From: Kangiella sp.
Lineage (GTDB): Bacteria > Pseudomonadota > Gammaproteobacteria > Enterobacterales > Kangiellaceae
DNA length: 6,547 bases
Direction: 5' to 3'
Assembly (NCBI GenBank): GCA_002733465.1
Contig: NVVT01000001.1
Location: 31,282-37,828, forward strand
Part shown: positions 5,265 through 6,547 of the stretch, one piece after another
Layout of the letters: every line of letters begins with the position of its first letter
Numbering within the stretch: position 1 is the first letter of the stretch
The notes under the pieces: generated by a model
The model's input: only the letters and a program-made list of their open reading frames with translations
The model's database searches: none
Told to the model about the DNA's origin: nothing
Made by a program: the position numbers and the translations under genes

Positions 5265-5831
5265 TTATTTAATTCTTTTCACTTTAGCTTTTGCGTTAAG
5301 TCCTTCTATTTTTGCATTAAAAGATCCAAAAAAACCGCGGCTTATTGTGATTGCTGGGTTCGTCATTCTTCTATAGCCACTTCTGGCATTGACGACCTTC
5401 CATACTTGACCATTCTTTAGTTTAAGTTTCATACCTTTTTTCCAACTGCTGAACTCACCCACGAGAAAAGATTCAACCTTCGCATCTTGATCTGCAAACT
5501 CCATTCCAAAGTTACTAGGCTTTGAACTAGTAAGGGATTGTTTACTTTCGAGTTTATTATCAGTTGCTTCAGTTTTATTCAACGTCGGCTTTAACTGAGT
5601 TAATGGTGAGACTTCTTGCAACTTTACAGTCTTATCGATCATCCCTAAATTATCTGACTCATTATGATTCTTAACAATCGTATCAAAACACGCAAGACGT
5701 TCAGTGTTTGATTCAATACCCTTACAAACCAACAAATCAGCTTTGATACCATCAACTCTGGTTTCCGAATAACTATCTTGTGAATTAATTAAAACTAGTC
5801 CAACTATTAGTAAACTCGTTAAATTCTTCAT
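5265..5831 (-). CDS. Exported protein of unknown function, encoded directly after tatC
   Basis: The 188-residue product begins with a Sec-type signal peptide (MKNLTSLLIVGLVLINS), cut near residue 20-22. It has no twin-arginine motif, so it is not itself a Tat substrate. The mature N-terminus carries a Cys pair, Cys36 and Cys48, in the pattern ADLLVCKGI-x6-RLACFD. This pattern recurs in several small exported proteins and may form a disulfide. A low-complexity, Lys/Ser/Thr-rich linker covers about 55-115. The C-terminal part, about 118-188, looks like a small beta-barrel module: FLVGEFSSWKKG, then KLKNGQVWKVV, then PAITISRGFFGSF and KAKVKRI. The ATG lies only 3 nt after the tatC stop, with a purine-rich AAGAAG upstream inside tatC. 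Co-transcription and probable translational coupling with tatC follow. I do not recognise a named function. Confidence 0.83.
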   Translation of the reverse strand: MKNLTSLLIVGLVLINSQDSYSETRVDGIKADLLVCKGIESNTERLACFDTIVKNHNESDNLGMIDKTVKLQEVSPLTQLKPTLNKTEATDNKLESKQSLTSSKPSNFGMEFADQDAKVESFLVGEFSSWKKGMKLKLKNGQVWKVVNARSGYRRMTNPAITISRGFFGSFNAKIEGLNAKAKVKRIK

Positions 5832-5834
5832 ATT

Positions 5835-6547
5835 TTAGTCTTCTTGTTTTGCTTGACTGATTTTGCGTTCGGCCGCTTTCTTTTTTCCTAAAACGGCAAA
5901 AATTAAACCTAGTTCAAATAATATCCACATTGGTATAGCTAGCAAAATCTGGGAAATAACATCAGGAGGGGTTAATAACATTCCAGCGACAAATACACCA
6001 ACAATGACATAAGGGCGTTTCTCTTTCAGACTTTCTACGGTTGTTAAACCTGACCAAACCATAAGAATGGTGGCAACAGGGATCTCAAACGCGATACCGA
6101 AGGCAAAAAACATTTTGACTACAATGTTTAAGTAACTGCTGATATCTGGTAAAACCTTTACACCTTCTGGACCCGCAGCCGTTAAAAAAGCCCATGCCAG
6201 TGGAAATACAACAAAATATGCGAATGAAAGACCCGCGTAAAAAAGTATAATGCTCGAAAATAATAATGGATAGGCAAAATGCTTTTCATGTTGATAAAGC
6301 CCTGGAGAAACAAATCCCCAAGCTTGATGCAATATATAGGGCATGGCTGCGAAAACCGACAATACTGCTGTCATCTTGAAAGGTGTTAAAAATGGTGAAA
6401 TGATGTCCGTAGCAATCATACTCGATTGTTCCGGCAGATGAGCAATCAATGGAGCGGATAAAATAAGGTAAATATCATTTGCCCAATAAATTAAACCCGC
6501 AAAGATAATAATAACCGACAGAACCATACGAAGTAGTCGATCTCTTA
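5835..6547 (-). CDS. tatC: Twin-arginine translocase subunit TatC (5' end cut by window)
   Basis: TatC is the polytopic inner-membrane receptor of the Tat pathway, which exports folded proteins bearing RR signal peptides. The visible part has 236 residues. Coding continues to the window edge: six codons (RDRLLR) precede the first in-frame ATG at 6527 and align with the E. coli segment RKRLLN. That ATG is therefore internal, and about 16 residues lie outside the window. Family hallmarks, numbered from that ATG, are SAPLIAHLP, MIATDIISPFLTPFK, SPGLYQHEKH (Glu equivalent to E. coli E103), FYAGLSFAYFVVFPLA, SYLNIVVKMFFAFGIAFEIP (Glu equivalent to E170), KEKRPYVIVGVFVAGMLLTP and TPPDVISQ (Asp equivalent to D211). 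Six membrane segments fit the family. The basic tail ends in KQED. tatA and tatB would be expected just outside the window on the same strand. The next gene starts 3 nt after the stop. Confidence 0.98.
   Translation of the reverse strand, partial: RDRLLRMVLSVIIIFAGLIYWANDIYLILSAPLIAHLPEQSSMIATDIISPFLTPFKMTAVLSVFAAMPYILHQAWGFVSPGLYQHEKHFAYPLLFSSIILFYAGLSFAYFVVFPLAWAFLTAAGPEGVKVLPDISSYLNIVVKMFFAFGIAFEIPVATILMVWSGLTTVESLKEKRPYVIVGVFVAGMLLTPPDVISQILLAIPMWILFELGLIFAVLGKKKAAERKISQAKQED

Noticed and set aside
5194..5376. Plus-strand 60-codon open frame with a TTG start
   Set aside because: It mostly overlaps the exported tatC-linked gene on the other strand, has a weak start with no Shine-Dalgarno, and its hydrophobic end is antisense to the beta-rich domain.
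5835..6527. TatC starting at the ATG at 6527
   Set aside because: Upstream codons read RDRLLR and match the conserved TatC N-terminus, so this Met is internal and the gene runs off the window.
1..6547. A new multi-gene defence or mobile system
   Set aside because: All seven genes resemble chromosomal housekeeping or conserved hypothetical families. Intergenic spacing and base composition look uniform, and no nuclease, reverse transcriptase, toxin or phage gene is present.

Overview
The window is an AT-rich, densely coded chromosomal segment, most likely from a marine-type gammaproteobacterium. This rests on a TatC that closely resembles the Escherichia coli protein, an ElyC/YdcF-type protein of the E. 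coli length, a cytoplasmic chemoreceptor with a CZB zinc domain, and a membrane-anchored TPR protein of a type common in Alteromonadales, Cellvibrionales and Kangiella-like bacteria. No lineage marker in the window fixes the genus. I see no phage, transposon, CRISPR, toxin-antitoxin or defence genes, and no tRNA or rRNA.

Layout. The left half reads rightward: a GNAT acetyltransferase (51-572), a 586-residue membrane protein with a TolB/FlgO-like domain and TPRs (700-2460, with its own promoter), and a small exported protein with a probable YbjN/CesT-like fold (2570-3064). The right half reads leftward, from right to left: tatC (5' end outside the window), an exported protein 3 nt downstream of it (5265-5831), a soluble CZB chemoreceptor (4003-5085), and an ElyC/YdcF-family envelope protein (3091-3867). 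The two halves converge at about 3065-3090, where an AT-rich inverted repeat probably ends transcription in both directions. No gene-free stretch exceeds 180 bases.

The genes do not form one obvious pathway. Five of the seven are placed at or beyond the inner membrane: Tat translocase, ElyC-like protein, two exported small proteins and the TPR membrane protein. The firmest functional link is tatC with its close downstream partner. The most unusual feature is non-coding: a CTAG-centred sequence of about 29 nt recurs in at least two and probably four gaps between or next to genes (near 2524, 3952, 3989 and 5145). One copy supplies the stop codon of the chemoreceptor gene and forms a stem with its neighbour. 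It is either a dispersed REP-like repeat or a shared operator. I find no convincing new multi-gene system.
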